44,021 bases of DNA from Paenarthrobacter sp. Z7-10 (GTDB lineage: Bacteria > Actinomycetota > Actinomycetes > Actinomycetales > Micrococcaceae): the NCBI RefSeq assembly GCF_026932795.1, contig NZ_JADPVH010000035.1, forward strand, positions 1 through 44,021, in the 5' to 3' direction. The notes under the pieces are model-generated. The model saw only the letters and a list, made by a program, of their open reading frames with translations. It was not told the DNA's origin and did not search any database. Each line of letters opens with the position of its first letter. Within the stretch, counting starts at the first letter, position 1. This document shows positions 31,618 through 40,466 of this stretch, piece by piece. The position numbers were made by a program, and so were the translations under genes.

Positions 31618-32466
31618 ATGGCATCCGTTCCTATTCCCGACCCCGCTCCTGCCGACGTCCTTGACTGGCTGGGCGTAGAGCCCGCAGACCGTGCCGACTG
31701 CGCACATCTGCTGGCAGGTGAACCCGACCCGTCGGTCGTCGGCATCCTGGAGGAGCTTGGACGACGGCTCGGCTCCGATGCCGAGCAGGGCGGCGGCCAC
31801 GTCAACGACGAACTCGCCTGGGTTGAAGGCTATCTCCGGTTCGCCCCGACTATCATCCGCTGGCACCTCCAGCGCGGCATCCCCGAGGACATCAGCCGCG
31901 CCACGCTTGCCGATTTCGGCCGTAACCTTGGCATCAACCGCCGCGTTCACGGCCGATTTGGACTTGACGCCTGGCCCTGGCTCAGCAGCCACTTCGCCGG
32001 TCAAATCCATCAGTTGGGGCGGCTGCAGTATCTGCTGCACCGCAGTTCGGATGCCATCCCCGGCGTAAAGGACGGGGAATGGGTGCTCGGCATCCACATT
32101 CCCGAGGCGGGTTCACTGGCCCCCAACGCAGTGGCCCGCAGCCTGGCTGCGGCCCGGCCCTTCTTTCGCCAGTACTTCCCGGACCAGCCGGTGCAGACCG
32201 CCAACTGCGCGTCCTGGCTGCTGGATCCTTACCTCGGCTCGCACCTGGATGCCGATTCGAACATTGTGCGCTTTGCCCGGCTTTTCACCCCTTACGGTGA
32301 CCCCGTGGACACACCCTCGGACGCCGTCTACTTCACCTTCCGCACCCGCAGCATGGAAGGGCTGGATACCCTGCCGCGCCGCAGCTCGCTGCAGCGGGTG
32401 GTGCTGGAGCGGATCGAAGCAGGTGGATGCTGGCAACTTGGACATGGCTGTTTGCGGCTCCCTTAA
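31618..32466 (+). CDS. Two-domain GNAT-like acyltransferase-domain protein
   Basis: A 282-residue protein resembling the actinobacterial family with an N-terminal NAT_N/DUF5596 helical domain (DVLDWLGVEPADRADCAHLLAG) and a C-terminal GNAT-like domain (LGRLQYLLHRS, VLGIHIPEAGSLAP, SWLLDPYL...NIVRFARLFTPYG, DAVYFTFRTRSMEGLDTLPRRSSLQRVVLERIEAG). Substrate is unknown. Start at ATG 31618, after GGGTGGATGAC. The run-in from 31588 is not needed. It is monocistronic and ends before a strong palindromic terminator. Confidence 0.72.
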   Translation: MASVPIPDPAPADVLDWLGVEPADRADCAHLLAGEPDPSVVGILEELGRRLGSDAEQGGGHVNDELAWVEGYLRFAPTIIRWHLQRGIPEDISRATLADFGRNLGINRRVHGRFGLDAWPWLSSHFAGQIHQLGRLQYLLHRSSDAIPGVKDGEWVLGIHIPEAGSLAPNAVARSLAAARPFFRQYFPDQPVQTANCASWLLDPYLGSHLDADSNIVRFARLFTPYGDPVDTPSDAVYFTFRTRSMEGLDTLPRRSSLQRVVLERIEAGGCWQLGHGCLRLP

Positions 32467-32517
32467 TCACATGGCGCTCCCGCAGCCGAAGGCTATTCCA
32501 ACGCGGGCCTTACCAAG

Positions 32518-32545
32518 GCGGATGAACCGGCGCCGGTTCATCCGC
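32518..32545. terminator. Perfect 28-nt palindromic hairpin before prfC
   Basis: A 14-bp perfect inverted repeat (first arm GCGGATGAACCGGC) with no loop bases, flanked by complementary AAG and CTT further out. It lies between the GNAT-like gene and prfC; the rest of 32467-32646 has no gene. A transcription terminator is the simplest reading. Confidence 0.7.
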
Positions 32546-32646
32546 GCCGCCTTGACCAGCGGCTCGGCGACCTGCGGTAAACTTGGGTCTTTGGCCAAGA
32601 GTGCCTTTGACCGGATACGGTCACTCCAGTTCAGGAAAGAAGCACA

Positions 32647-34269
32647 GTGTCCCAGGACGTCCTCTCCCCCGCCCGTGCCAACGAGATCACGGGCCAGGCG
32701 TCCCGCCGTCGTACGTTTGCCGTAATCTCGCACCCGGATGCCGGCAAGTCGACGCTAACGGAGGCCCTGGCCCTGCACGCCAGAGTGATCGGGACGGCGG
32801 GAGCCACCAACGGCAAATCCAACCGAAAGGAAACGATTTCCGACTGGATGCAGATGGAGAAAGACCGCGGCATCTCGATCAGCTCCGCCGCGCTGCAGTT
32901 TTCCTATCGAGACACCGTGATCAACCTGCTGGACACCCCCGGCCACGCTGACTTCTCCGAGGACACCTACCGAGTACTGGCCGCCGTGGACTGCGCAGTC
33001 ATGCTGGTCGACGCCGCCAAAGGCCTGGAAACGCAGACCATGAAACTGTTCGAGGTCTGCCGCCAGCGTGGTCTGCCCATCATCACGGTCATCAATAAAT
33101 GGGACCGACCGGGCCTGGATGCACTGGCGCTGATGGATGAAATAACCGAACGGACCGGCTTGATACCGGCTCCGCTGACATGGGCGGTCGGGATTGCCGG
33201 CGACTTCCGCGGTGTCTGGGACCTGCAGCGGGACCGTTTCGTCCACTTCAGCCGCAATAACAGCGGTGCAAGCATCGCGCTGACCGAGTATTTCACTCCG
33301 CAGGAGGCCGCGGCCAAGGAAGGTGATGCCTGGACGGAGGCCGTCGATGAGGCCGGGCTGCTGGCCGAAGCGGATGCGGGGCTGGACCGGGAAAGTTTCT
33401 ACGCGGGCCGGACCACACCGATCTTGTTCTCCTCCGCCGCCTTGAATTTCGGCGTCAAGGAACTGCTGGACGCACTGGTGGACTACGCCCCGGCAGCGGC
33501 CGCGCGCCCCGATGTGGAGGGTGGGGCCCGACCGGTGGAGGCCCCGTTCTCCGGATTCGTGTTCAAGGTCCAGGCCGGAATGAACCAGGCTCACCGCGAC
33601 CACGTAGCCTTCGTACGGGTCTGCTCCGGGGTTTTTGAACGCGGAATGGTGGTCACCCAGACACGCACCGGAAAGTCCTTTGCCACCAAGTACGCCCAGC
33701 AGGTGTTCGGACGCGAACGTGAGGTGATCGACCAGGCCTATCCTGGCGACGTCGTCGGGCTGGTCAACGCGTCGGCGTTACGGGTAGGAGACAGCCTCTA
33801 TGTGCAAAGTCCGGTGGAATATCCCGCCATCCCGCTCTTTGCGCCGGAACATTTTCAGGTGGCGCGGTCCAAGGACCCCAGCCGCTACAAGCAGTTCCGC
33901 CGCGGCATTGACCAGCTGGAGCATGAGGGCGTGATCCAGGTGCTCCGCTCAGATCTGCGTGGCGACCAGGCACCCGTGCTCGCTGCCGTGGGACCGATGC
34001 AGTTTGAGGTGGTGGAGGATCGCATGACACACGATTTTGGTGCGCCGATGCGGTTGGAAAAACTGCCGTATTCACTCGCGCGGTTAACCACGTCGGATGC
34101 GATGCAGACCCTGAGTACAGTCCACGGCGCCGAGGTGCTGGTCCGTTCCGATGGGGAAATCCTGGCACTGTTCAACGACATCTGGGCCTTGCGCCGGGTG
34201 CAGAAAAACCATCCCGACCTGCTGCTGGAGCCGATCGGCACGCAGTCCCGCAGCGGCTCGGCCGGCTAA
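32647..34269 (+). CDS. prfC: Peptide chain release factor 3
   Basis: A 540-residue GTPase that recycles RF1/RF2 after termination. G-motifs: SHPDAGKST (28-36), the RGISISSA switch, DTPGHADF, NKWDRPG. The RF3-specific segments SDWMQMEKDRGISI, VFKVQAGMNQAHRDHVAFVRVCSG and GPMQFEVVEDRM...LEKLPYSLAR separate it from EF-G. GTG start with AGGAAAG about 8 nt upstream. Single gene between two terminator-like hairpins or convergent genes. Confidence 0.95.
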   Translation: MSQDVLSPARANEITGQASRRRTFAVISHPDAGKSTLTEALALHARVIGTAGATNGKSNRKETISDWMQMEKDRGISISSAALQFSYRDTVINLLDTPGHADFSEDTYRVLAAVDCAVMLVDAAKGLETQTMKLFEVCRQRGLPIITVINKWDRPGLDALALMDEITERTGLIPAPLTWAVGIAGDFRGVWDLQRDRFVHFSRNNSGASIALTEYFTPQEAAAKEGDAWTEAVDEAGLLAEADAGLDRESFYAGRTTPILFSSAALNFGVKELLDALVDYAPAAAARPDVEGGARPVEAPFSGFVFKVQAGMNQAHRDHVAFVRVCSGVFERGMVVTQTRTGKSFATKYAQQVFGREREVIDQAYPGDVVGLVNASALRVGDSLYVQSPVEYPAIPLFAPEHFQVARSKDPSRYKQFRRGIDQLEHEGVIQVLRSDLRGDQAPVLAAVGPMQFEVVEDRMTHDFGAPMRLEKLPYSLARLTTSDAMQTLSTVHGAEVLVRSDGEILALFNDIWALRRVQKNHPDLLLEPIGTQSRSGSAG

Positions 34270-34298
34270 CCCCGCAAAGAACCCGCCCCGGCTGAGGG

Positions 34299-34487
34299 TC
34301 AATTCTCCCGGAGCACCCTTTGCAGATCCAGCGCGGCAGTGTCTTTCAGGCTCTCCAGCTGGGCGAACCGCTCGGGGGAAATGTCCCCCGCGGCAAAGTC
34401 CCGCTTTGCATGTTCAAACTGCCGATTGGCCTCCTCCAGGTTTTCCTGGGCCAACTTCACGGAGTTCACGTAATGGATTTCGTTCAT
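34299..34487 (-). CDS. Small helical protein, function unknown
   Basis: A 62-residue protein MNEIHYVNSVKLAQENLEEA...LQRVLREN, predicted almost entirely helical with heptad-like hydrophobic spacing and balanced charge. It converges on prfC 29 bp away. The ATG at 34487 is the only start that removes the antisense-like N-terminal extension; its RBS is weak. Family not recognised. Charge and codon pattern look like a real gene. Confidence 0.55.
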   Translation of the reverse strand: MNEIHYVNSVKLAQENLEEANRQFEHAKRDFAAGDISPERFAQLESLKDTAALDLQRVLREN

Positions 34488-34546
34488 ACTTGCATCATCG
34501 CAAACATTCACCCTCGTCACCAGCGGCGCGCCAACGACGGAGCGTA

Positions 34547-35419
34547 TCACGGAGGATATCCCGATTCCAGCGTCTGCTGGCCCGGGCAACGGTCCAGAAC
34601 ACGCTTCATGGCTTCCTTCTCCGCCGGCGTTATCCACAGCCGGTAGGCGGCCTTCACCGAGACTTGGCGCGCCACGTACTGGCAGCGGAAAGCCTTGTTG
34701 GGCGGCAGCCATGCCGCTGTATCGCCGTCGCTCTTGTCCACGTTCGTTGGTCCATCCACCGCGATGAGGTTCAACGGGTCATTGGCGAGATTCTGCCGCT
34801 GCAATGCAGTGAGCTGCTGGGCGCCGCTGCGCCAGGCATCCCCGAGCGCAACTACGTGGTCAATTTGAATGGCCTTGCTTGAATCCGGGCCACGGCTGAA
34901 ATCCATGACCCGGCCCGTGTACGGCTCTGAAAGCCTTCCGGCGGCCACCAGGCAGCGCGAGCCCTTGACCAACTGCACGTCCGTCAGGTCACGGCGCAGG
35001 ACATCATCGCGGGTATCGCAGCTGTTCCGGTCGACATCCAGCCAGGGCTCCCCGAAAGCCTGTCGGTCATAGTTGTTGCGCGCGTCCGCGACCCGGACCG
35101 TCAGGATTTCCACCACACTCAGCGCAGGCGCCGCATGCACCCGCAGCACCGGTCCGACGGCCCCGGGCCGGTTTGTCTCCACCACCGGTGGGGAGAATCC
35201 ATGACCCGGACCGGCGGGATCCATTGCAAGGTTGGTGTGCAGCCAGCCCAGCACGGCGGCCACGAGCGCCAGAACGAGTATCAGCATGGCCAGCACCCTG
35301 CCCTGGGGCCTGACGCTCAAGCCGAACCCTACGCCGCGCAAAGGGCCACGCCGGGACCGCAGACCGCCGCGTGGCAGGAGGCGACGCCGGGACCGCAGAC
35401 CGCGCGCGTCGTTACCCAT
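34547..35419 (-). CDS. Membrane-anchored or secreted HNH endonuclease (DUF1524 type)
   Basis: A 290-residue protein. A very basic N-terminus (about 1-40, two copies of LRSRR encoded by a 36-bp-period repeat) precedes one hydrophobic helix (VLAMLILVLALVAAVLGWLH), so the catalytic part is exported. NSCDTRDDVLRRDL, RVMDFSRGPDSSKAIQIDHVVALGDAWRSGA, NDPLNLIAVDGPTNVDKSDGDTAAWLPPN and KAFRCQYVARQVSVKAAYRLWI are the motifs of this nuclease family (IDHVVAL: His as base; N-x-S-K-G/D-D: metal). Such nucleases may digest extracellular DNA. Start at 35419 has GGAGGCGAAGA just upstream. Confidence 0.82.
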   Translation of the reverse strand: MGNDARGLRSRRRLLPRGGLRSRRGPLRGVGFGLSVRPQGRVLAMLILVLALVAAVLGWLHTNLAMDPAGPGHGFSPPVVETNRPGAVGPVLRVHAAPALSVVEILTVRVADARNNYDRQAFGEPWLDVDRNSCDTRDDVLRRDLTDVQLVKGSRCLVAAGRLSEPYTGRVMDFSRGPDSSKAIQIDHVVALGDAWRSGAQQLTALQRQNLANDPLNLIAVDGPTNVDKSDGDTAAWLPPNKAFRCQYVARQVSVKAAYRLWITPAEKEAMKRVLDRCPGQQTLESGYPP

Positions 35420-35536
35420 TTCTTCGCCTCCATCGGTCGCAGCGGCGCGCACTCCTGATGACGGAGGCGGAGCCTGTAACGCCGAGTGTAGGCCGCCGGA
35501 CAGACAGCCCGGGAGATATCCACAGTCCATCAGAAC

Positions 35537-35592
35537 TGCTAAGAGGTCACGGCTAAGAGGGGACGGCTAAGAGGGGACGGCTAAGAGGGGAC
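35537..35592. repeat. Four 14-bp tandem repeats upstream of the HNH nuclease gene
   Basis: Three identical GGCTAAGAGGGGAC units start at 35551, 35565 and 35579, preceded by a diverged copy at 35537. The 14-bp spacing cannot keep a reading frame, so this is non-coding. It lies in the presumed promoter region of the minus-strand HNH gene. Confidence 0.9.
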
Positions 35593-35692
35593 GTCGAGGA
35601 TGGCACTGACGGCCAGCGCCGATAGCTGGCTCATCAGCCAATCACCAGAAATTCCCCAGAGCGCACCCTGATTGGTTCCCTACCGTGGAGAT

Positions 35693-35923
35693 ATGGACAA
35701 GCTGCAGGGAAGAGTCAGCAGGTGGATCGGTCTGGACCTGCTGGAGTATGAGGTTCCTGAAATGGATGAGATGGAACAGACTGATTGGGGAGGCACGAAA
35801 CTATGCCCTGCCCCAAGGACGCTGTTCTGGCCTAGGCAGCGCCTCGTGCTCCGCTCCAAACTCGGGCGCCAACCCAGCGGCGGGCATCGAAGCTTCCTCC
35901 ACAACCATCACCTACCGGCCTGA
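35693..35923 (+). CDS. Doubtful small protein between repeats and rnpB
   Basis: A 76-residue frame MDKLQGRVSRWIGLDLLEYE continuing VPEMDEMEQTDWGG. The first about 35 residues look protein-like (amphipathic helix, acidic), while the rest is basic and Arg/Pro-rich and may be out of register. The ATG lies 6-9 nt after a TANNNT (TACCGT), compatible with a leaderless start, and only 2 nt after GGAG. No homolog recognised. It may be a decayed gene. Nothing else is evident in 35593-35994. Confidence 0.3.
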   Translation: MDKLQGRVSRWIGLDLLEYEVPEMDEMEQTDWGGTKLCPAPRTLFWPRQRLVLRSKLGRQPSGGHRSFLHNHHLPA

Positions 35924-35994
35924 TTCCTCACGGAATGTCATCTGGCGGCCCGATTCCCGCCGGCCGGATTGCTGACACGACACTTGTTATTGGA

Positions 35995-36393
35995 GTTGGA
36001 TGGGTTGGCCGATACGCCGGGTTCTGTTCTCCTGGCCCGTTGCCAGTCCAGGAGCGGTAGCCATCCATCTACGAACGCCGTTGCCGACGCCCTCCAGCAG
36101 CCTACCCGGACACTCGGACGAGCAGTCCTCGAACATGCCCTGTCTGGCCTTGCTCCCAGTGGGGTTTACCTAGCTTCCCCGGTCACCCGGGGAACTGGTG
36201 GTCTCTTACACCGCCGTTTCACCCTTACCTGCATCCTCGGTGCGTTGCCGCACCGCAACCAGGCGGTCTATTTTCTGTGGCACTTTCCTGCGGGTTACCC
36301 CGAGTGGGCGTTACCCACCACCGTGCTCTGCGGAGCCCGGACGTTCCTCGAGCCACTTTCGTGACGCGCGGCCACCTGGCCAACCCATCCAAC
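35995..36393 (-). ncRNA. rnpB: RNase P RNA
   Basis: On the minus strand the conserved landmarks of bacterial type A RNase P RNA appear in order: long P1 (GTTGGATGGGTTGGCC pairing with the 3' end), GAGGAACGTCCGGGCTCC, AGAGACCACCAG, GGTAAACCCC, GATGGCTACC and ACAGAACCCGGCGTATCGGCC. Total about 399 nt. It is the catalytic RNA that trims tRNA 5' ends. Open frames drawn across it are spurious. Ends are set from the P1 helix and may be off by a few bases. Confidence 0.96.
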
Positions 36394-36398
36394 GTCTC

Positions 36399-36404
36399 AG
36401 TCTA
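36399..36404 (-). promoter_or_regulatory. -10 element of rnpB
   Basis: Reading the minus strand, TAGACT ends 5 nt before the presumed first base of RNase P RNA and matches TANNNT. A -35 is not clear. Confidence 0.5.
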
Positions 36405-36502
36405 GCCGCTATCCGTCATGCGCCATTCAGCTGTGCCGGGCCGGGCTGGGCAGAACCAAACCGGGCCAGACCATCACCAAGCGGCCAGCCCGACCTCCGC
36501 GC

Positions 36503-38005
36503 TCATACCTGTGCACCTACTGCCGTCTCGGCACCGGCGCGCACCGCCGTCTCCGGCAGTTCGGACGGGAAGGCCAGCGGGTGGACCCCCGCCATTTCCT
36601 CCATCACCCGGATCACCTGGCAGCTGTAACCAAATTCGTTGTCGTACCAGAGATAGAGCACCAGATTCTTTTCGCTGGCAATGGTGGCCAAGCCGTCGAC
36701 AATGCCGGCGCGGCGCGAGCCAACAAAATCGGTCGAGACAACCTCCGGCGAGTCGACGTAGTCAATCTGCTTGTGCAGTTCGGAGTGCAGCGACATGGTG
36801 CGCAGGTAGTCGTTGACCTCTTCCTTGCAGGTGTCCCTCTCCACCGTGAGGTTCAGGATCGCCATAGACACGTCTGGAGTGGGGACCCGAATCGAGTTTC
36901 CCGTCAGTTTGCCGGCCAGTTCGGGCAGCGCCTTGGCCACCGCTTTGGCGGCCCCTGTCTCCGTGAGCACCATATTCAGCGCGGCGGATCGGCCCCGGCG
37001 GTCACCCTTGTGGAAGTTGTCCGTCAGGTTCTGGTCGTTCGTAAAGGAGTGCACCGTCTCCACGTGCCCATGCACTATCGAGTACTTGTCGTTGATGGCC
37101 TTCAGCACGGGAGTTATGGCATTGGTGGTGCAGGAGGCGGCCGTAACAATGCGGTCCGAGTCGGTGATGGTGTTGTGGTTGATGCCGTGGACGATATTCT
37201 TCAGCTCGCCCTTGCCGGGTGCAGTCAGCAGCACGCGTCCCACGCCGCGGCTGAGCAGGTGCTGGGAGAGACCTTCGGCATCGCGCCAGCGCCCGGTGTT
37301 GTCCACCACGAGGGCGTCACTGATGCCGTAAGCGGTGTAGTCGATGGTGGCCGGATTATCCGAGTAAATAACCTGCATGAGTGTTCCGTTGGCTAGAATC
37401 GTGTTGTTTTCCTCATCGACGGTGATCGTTCCGTCGAACGGGCCGTGCACGGAATCACGGCGCAGCAGGCTGGCCCGCTTGATCAGATCCTGGTCGGAGC
37501 CGCGGCGAACCACAACGGCGCGCAACCGCAGCCCGTGGCCACCACCAGCGTGCTCAATCAGGATCCGGGCCAGCAGCCGACCGATCCGGCCAAAGCCGTA
37601 CAGCACGACGTCGGTGCTGGTGCGTTCGTCGATGCCTTGCCGGCCGACGACGTCGGCGAGTTCGGCACGCAGGTACTCCTCCAGCGGCTTGGCATCCCCG
37701 GCCTGGTGCTTGAAGCCCAAGCTGAGCCGGGCCAGATCGATGGAAGCGGCACCAAGTTTGAGCCCGACGAGCGCCTGCAGCAGCGGCAGGGTTTCCTCCA
37801 GCGGCAGCTCGACATTGTCGATCTGCCGGGCGAAACGATGCGTCTTCAACAGCCCGACGACGGACTGGTTGATCAGGCTGCGTCCGTAAACCGAGGTAAC
37901 CACGTTGTTTTCCCGGTATAAACGGCCGATCAGCGGGATCATGGCCTCGGCGAGAGCCTCACGCCTGATCCAAGAGTCCAAGGCAATATCAGCACTCTGC
38001 GTCAC
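36503..38005 (-). CDS. gap: Long-form glyceraldehyde-3-phosphate dehydrogenase
   Basis: A 500-residue GAPDH with an extra about 130-residue N-terminal helical domain (NVVTSVYGRSLINQSVVGLLKTHRFAR) before the Rossmann loop GFGRIGRL at 137-144; catalytic Cys292 sits in ASCTTN. Typical GAPDH is about 335 residues. The long form is the one described as GapB/GapX in corynebacteria, where it works mainly in gluconeogenesis and accepts NADP. Such a role would suit use of C4 sugars feeding the triose pool. Start ATG at 38005; RBS weak, leader long (38006-38428). Confidence 0.93.
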   Translation of the reverse strand: MTQSADIALDSWIRREALAEAMIPLIGRLYRENNVVTSVYGRSLINQSVVGLLKTHRFARQIDNVELPLEETLPLLQALVGLKLGAASIDLARLSLGFKHQAGDAKPLEEYLRAELADVVGRQGIDERTSTDVVLYGFGRIGRLLARILIEHAGGGHGLRLRAVVVRRGSDQDLIKRASLLRRDSVHGPFDGTITVDEENNTILANGTLMQVIYSDNPATIDYTAYGISDALVVDNTGRWRDAEGLSQHLLSRGVGRVLLTAPGKGELKNIVHGINHNTITDSDRIVTAASCTTNAITPVLKAINDKYSIVHGHVETVHSFTNDQNLTDNFHKGDRRGRSAALNMVLTETGAAKAVAKALPELAGKLTGNSIRVPTPDVSMAILNLTVERDTCKEEVNDYLRTMSLHSELHKQIDYVDSPEVVSTDFVGSRRAGIVDGLATIASEKNLVLYLWYDNEFGYSCQVIRVMEEMAGVHPLAFPSELPETAVRAGAETAVGAQV

Positions 38006-38428
38006 AATAATCTATCCTTCCCAACCGGAATCGCCGTCGACTCCGGCCGTACACCGGGTTCCGTTCGAATGGCCCCGGGCCCCGAAAACGCGGCGCGGAT
38101 TGCCTCGGTTCCGGGAAGATGTGCTTTCCTTTTCAGGCTGCTGCCACCGAGAGGCTGTTCTCCCTCGAAGGCGTCGCAGGGGCGATGGCTTACCGGGGTG
38201 CCCTGCCCCGCTAACTATTCTAAAGTCCGCAGGCCCGCGCTGCCGCACTGAGTGAACAGAATCACGTTCGGTCCGGGCACTACCTGCGGACCGCGCCCGG
38301 GAACAACCTGGAAGGCGCTTCACGGAACGGGCTGCGGAGCCGCCTGTGCGCGCGCTGCGGAGCGGCCGCGGAAACGATCCGGAGCACCACCGGCGCGTGG
38401 CCGCGGTCCAACCCGTTAGGCTTCTGGG
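38006..38428. other. Divergent intergenic region between gap and yaaA
   Basis: About 420 bp without a credible gene. On the gap side it holds a GC hairpin CGGGG-TGCCCT-GCCCCG near 38197-38213, followed towards yaaA by AT-richer CTAACTATTCTAAAG (about 38212-38226), a plausible core promoter. I could not match the stretch to any known riboswitch. It may be a long gap leader or hold regulators of both genes. Confidence 0.35.
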
Positions 38429-39193
38429 GTGCGCATTCTGCTCCCGCCCTCAGAAGGTAAAACCGCGGCCGTCAAGGGGTGCCCGCTCGTTCTGAACGAG
38501 CTCTCGTTTCCCGAGCTATCAACGGCCCGGCGCGAGGTGATCTCTGCCCTGCAGCAGGTCTCCGGCAGTGCGGATGCGCTGCGCCAATTGGGGGTGGGTG
38601 CTTCGCTTGCGGCGGAGGTGCTCCGCAATACCCGCCTGCAGAGCGAACCGGCCGCCCCGGCTCACCTGATTTATTCCGGTGTCCTTTACGACGCGCTCGG
38701 TTATCGAAGCCTGACACCCATCCAACGGCGCAAGGCGGACGCCGCCGTCGTCGTCCTCTCCGGGCTGTGGGGTGCCATCGGTTTCGCGGACCGCATCCCG
38801 GCCTACCGGCTGGGTATGTCTGTGGGTCTGCCCGGACTTGGGCGGCTCGGGGCCTATTGGAAGCCTCGGCTTGGCGCCGCGCTGACCGCTTACGCGGTTG
38901 GTCACCTGCTGGTGGACTGCCGCTCCAGCAGCTACGCCGCGGCGTGGACCCCACCGGCGGAGCAGACGGTGGCCGTGAACGTTTTCCGCCAGGCCAACGG
39001 CAAACGGACTGTGGTGTCGCATTTCGCCAAGCACACGCGCGGAGAAGTCGCCGGACATCTGCTCACGCGGCGCGGCAATGCACCCGGCACGCCCGCGCAG
39101 CTGCACAAGGCGGTGGCGGAAAGGTGGGACGCCGAGCTGGTGCCGGCAACGGCCCGGAAAGCGCATCAGCTCAACCTGATCCTGCCCGGCTAA
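38429..39193 (+). CDS. yaaA: YaaA-family peroxide stress protein
   Basis: A 254-residue member of the YaaA/DUF328 family. MRILLPPSEGKTA is the family's N-terminal motif, then LIYSGVLYDALGY, SGLWGAIGFADRIPAYRL, and a C-terminal SHFAKHTRGEVAGHLL with basic residues. In E. coli YaaA lowers intracellular iron and oxidative damage to DNA; its fold binds DNA. GTG start; convergent with the VOC gene, with a 4-bp overlap at the stops. Confidence 0.88.
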   Translation: MRILLPPSEGKTAAVKGCPLVLNELSFPELSTARREVISALQQVSGSADALRQLGVGASLAAEVLRNTRLQSEPAAPAHLIYSGVLYDALGYRSLTPIQRRKADAAVVVLSGLWGAIGFADRIPAYRLGMSVGLPGLGRLGAYWKPRLGAALTAYAVGHLLVDCRSSSYAAAWTPPAEQTVAVNVFRQANGKRTVVSHFAKHTRGEVAGHLLTRRGNAPGTPAQLHKAVAERWDAELVPATARKAHQLNLILPG

Positions 39194-39657
39194 AACTCCG
39201 GGAGGCCTTGGTCCGGCTGACCGGAGGCGGCTACCAACTCCACTTCAAAGCCCTCCCGGTTTTCCAGATACGCCGCATAGTTGCCCGCTCCCCCAGCGAA
39301 CGGGTGCCGGTCTCCGAAGAGCAGACTCCAACCGTGGGCTGCGGCGGTTCGGGCCAGCCGTTCGACGTTTTCCTCGCTGCCGGCGCGGAAGGCCAGGTGA
39401 TTCAACCCTGGCCGGAGCCGGTCGTGACCGCCGGGACGCACATCAGGTCCCGACTCCAGCACAATGTACTCCGCTCCGCCCTGCCAGGAGCCACCAGCCG
39501 GTCCGGTTCCCCATTCATCGCGCAGTACGTAGCCAAGCTGCTCAAGCATCCAGCCCAGCGATTCCTTGGCCTGCGCGTAATCGGGCACCCAGATTTCCAG
39601 ATGGTGCAGGATGCCGGCCGGCGTGCGGTCGGGATGGCCGGGTAGCTCTAGGTCCAC
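39190..39657 (-). CDS. VOC/glyoxalase-fold protein
   Basis: A 155-residue vicinal-oxygen-chelate protein: GILHHLEIWVPDYAQAKESLGWMLEQLGY, then GLNHLAFRAGSEENVERLARTAAAHGW, and AAYLENREGFEVELVA. It has candidate metal ligands His (HHLEIW), His (LNHLAF) and Glu (EVELV). It could be a lyase, dioxygenase or resistance protein; no substrate is evident. GTG start overlaps the stop of the upstream zinc-ribbon-family gene by 10 bp, so it is translationally coupled. Confidence 0.82.
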   Translation of the reverse strand: MDLELPGHPDRTPAGILHHLEIWVPDYAQAKESLGWMLEQLGYVLRDEWGTGPAGGSWQGGAEYIVLESGPDVRPGGHDRLRPGLNHLAFRAGSEENVERLARTAAAHGWSLLFGDRHPFAGGAGNYAAYLENREGFEVELVAASGQPDQGLPEF

Positions 39658-40385
39658 TCGGGATTACGGACCAGAATGGCACCCGAGTCGGGGCAGAAAA
39701 CAATGTCATCGTCGGCGGCCTTGCGGATATCCGCCAGATCGCCCGGACTCAGCTGCATGCCTGACCCTTCGGAGGTGCCGTGGAACAGTCGGGCCGCCCC
39801 CACGCCGCGCTTGGTCAGGGTCCGTTCGTAGACGGCCAGCAATGCGGGATCGAAGGAGCCGGCGAGCTCGCCACGATCACCCACGGTGGCCTCGCGCTCA
39901 GCCGCCACCTCAACCAGCTGACCATCCAGCTCGGCCCGGATCCCGTCGAGGGAACCTTTGATATCGTCGACCACACCCTGCTGCTTGGCTGCCTTGGCCG
40001 TGGCCGCCTCGAGCCGCTCCATGACCTCAAGTTCGGTGTCCTCCAGGCTGGACCGGCGTTTTGCCAGCGACGCCAGGTCATTCTGCAGGGCCATCAGGTC
40101 CTTGGACAGGCCACTGCCACTGTTAAGTTTGGCTTCGTCCCGGGCAATCCGAGTGGCAACCTGTTCAACATCGGCTTCGGCGCGGGAGAGCTGCCGCTGG
40201 ACGTCCGCCACCTCCGTGTTCAGGACCACTAGGTCGCTGTTTGCCACCGACAGGCCAGCCTGGAGGTCGGACAGCCGCGGATCCTGCCGCAGGGTCCGCG
40301 TGCGGTGGTCCAGCTGCTTAATTTTCGCGTCCAGCGCCTGCAGTTCAAGTAAACGTAGCTGCTCCGCTGCTGCTGCCTTCGCCAT
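39648..40385 (-). CDS. DUF164 (zinc-ribbon) family coiled-coil protein, ribbon Cys lost
   Basis: A 245-residue protein with a long coiled coil (about 5-180) and a C-terminal zinc-ribbon-like region. In typical members this ends with two Cys pairs (CxxC...CxxC). Here the first pair is replaced (FHGTSEGSGMQLS) and only one Cys remains in FCPDSGAILVR, so metal binding is unlikely. Gene order Nif3, then this family, is conserved in actinobacteria (the Mtb Rv2230c-Rv2229c pair). Start ATG 40385 has GGAAGGAA upstream. Function unknown. Confidence 0.85.
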   Translation of the reverse strand: MAKAAAAEQLRLLELQALDAKIKQLDHRTRTLRQDPRLSDLQAGLSVANSDLVVLNTEVADVQRQLSRAEADVEQVATRIARDEAKLNSGSGLSKDLMALQNDLASLAKRRSSLEDTELEVMERLEAATAKAAKQQGVVDDIKGSLDGIRAELDGQLVEVAAEREATVGDRGELAGSFDPALLAVYERTLTKRGVGAARLFHGTSEGSGMQLSPGDLADIRKAADDDIVFCPDSGAILVRNPEWT

Positions 40386-40466
40386 TCATTTCCTTCCAAG
40401 GTGCGGGCGCCGGCTTCGCTGTGACCGTCCGGCTATGTCTTAGATTACGTGGTCTGAGATTAAGTG

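Noticed and set aside
35969-36629. Plus-strand reading frames over 35995-36393
   Set aside because: The DNA is RNase P RNA on the other strand; the conserved RNA landmarks are unambiguous.
38006-38428. Possible FMN, TPP or cobalamin riboswitch in the gap leader
   Set aside because: No aptamer consensus could be matched; only generic GC hairpins are visible.
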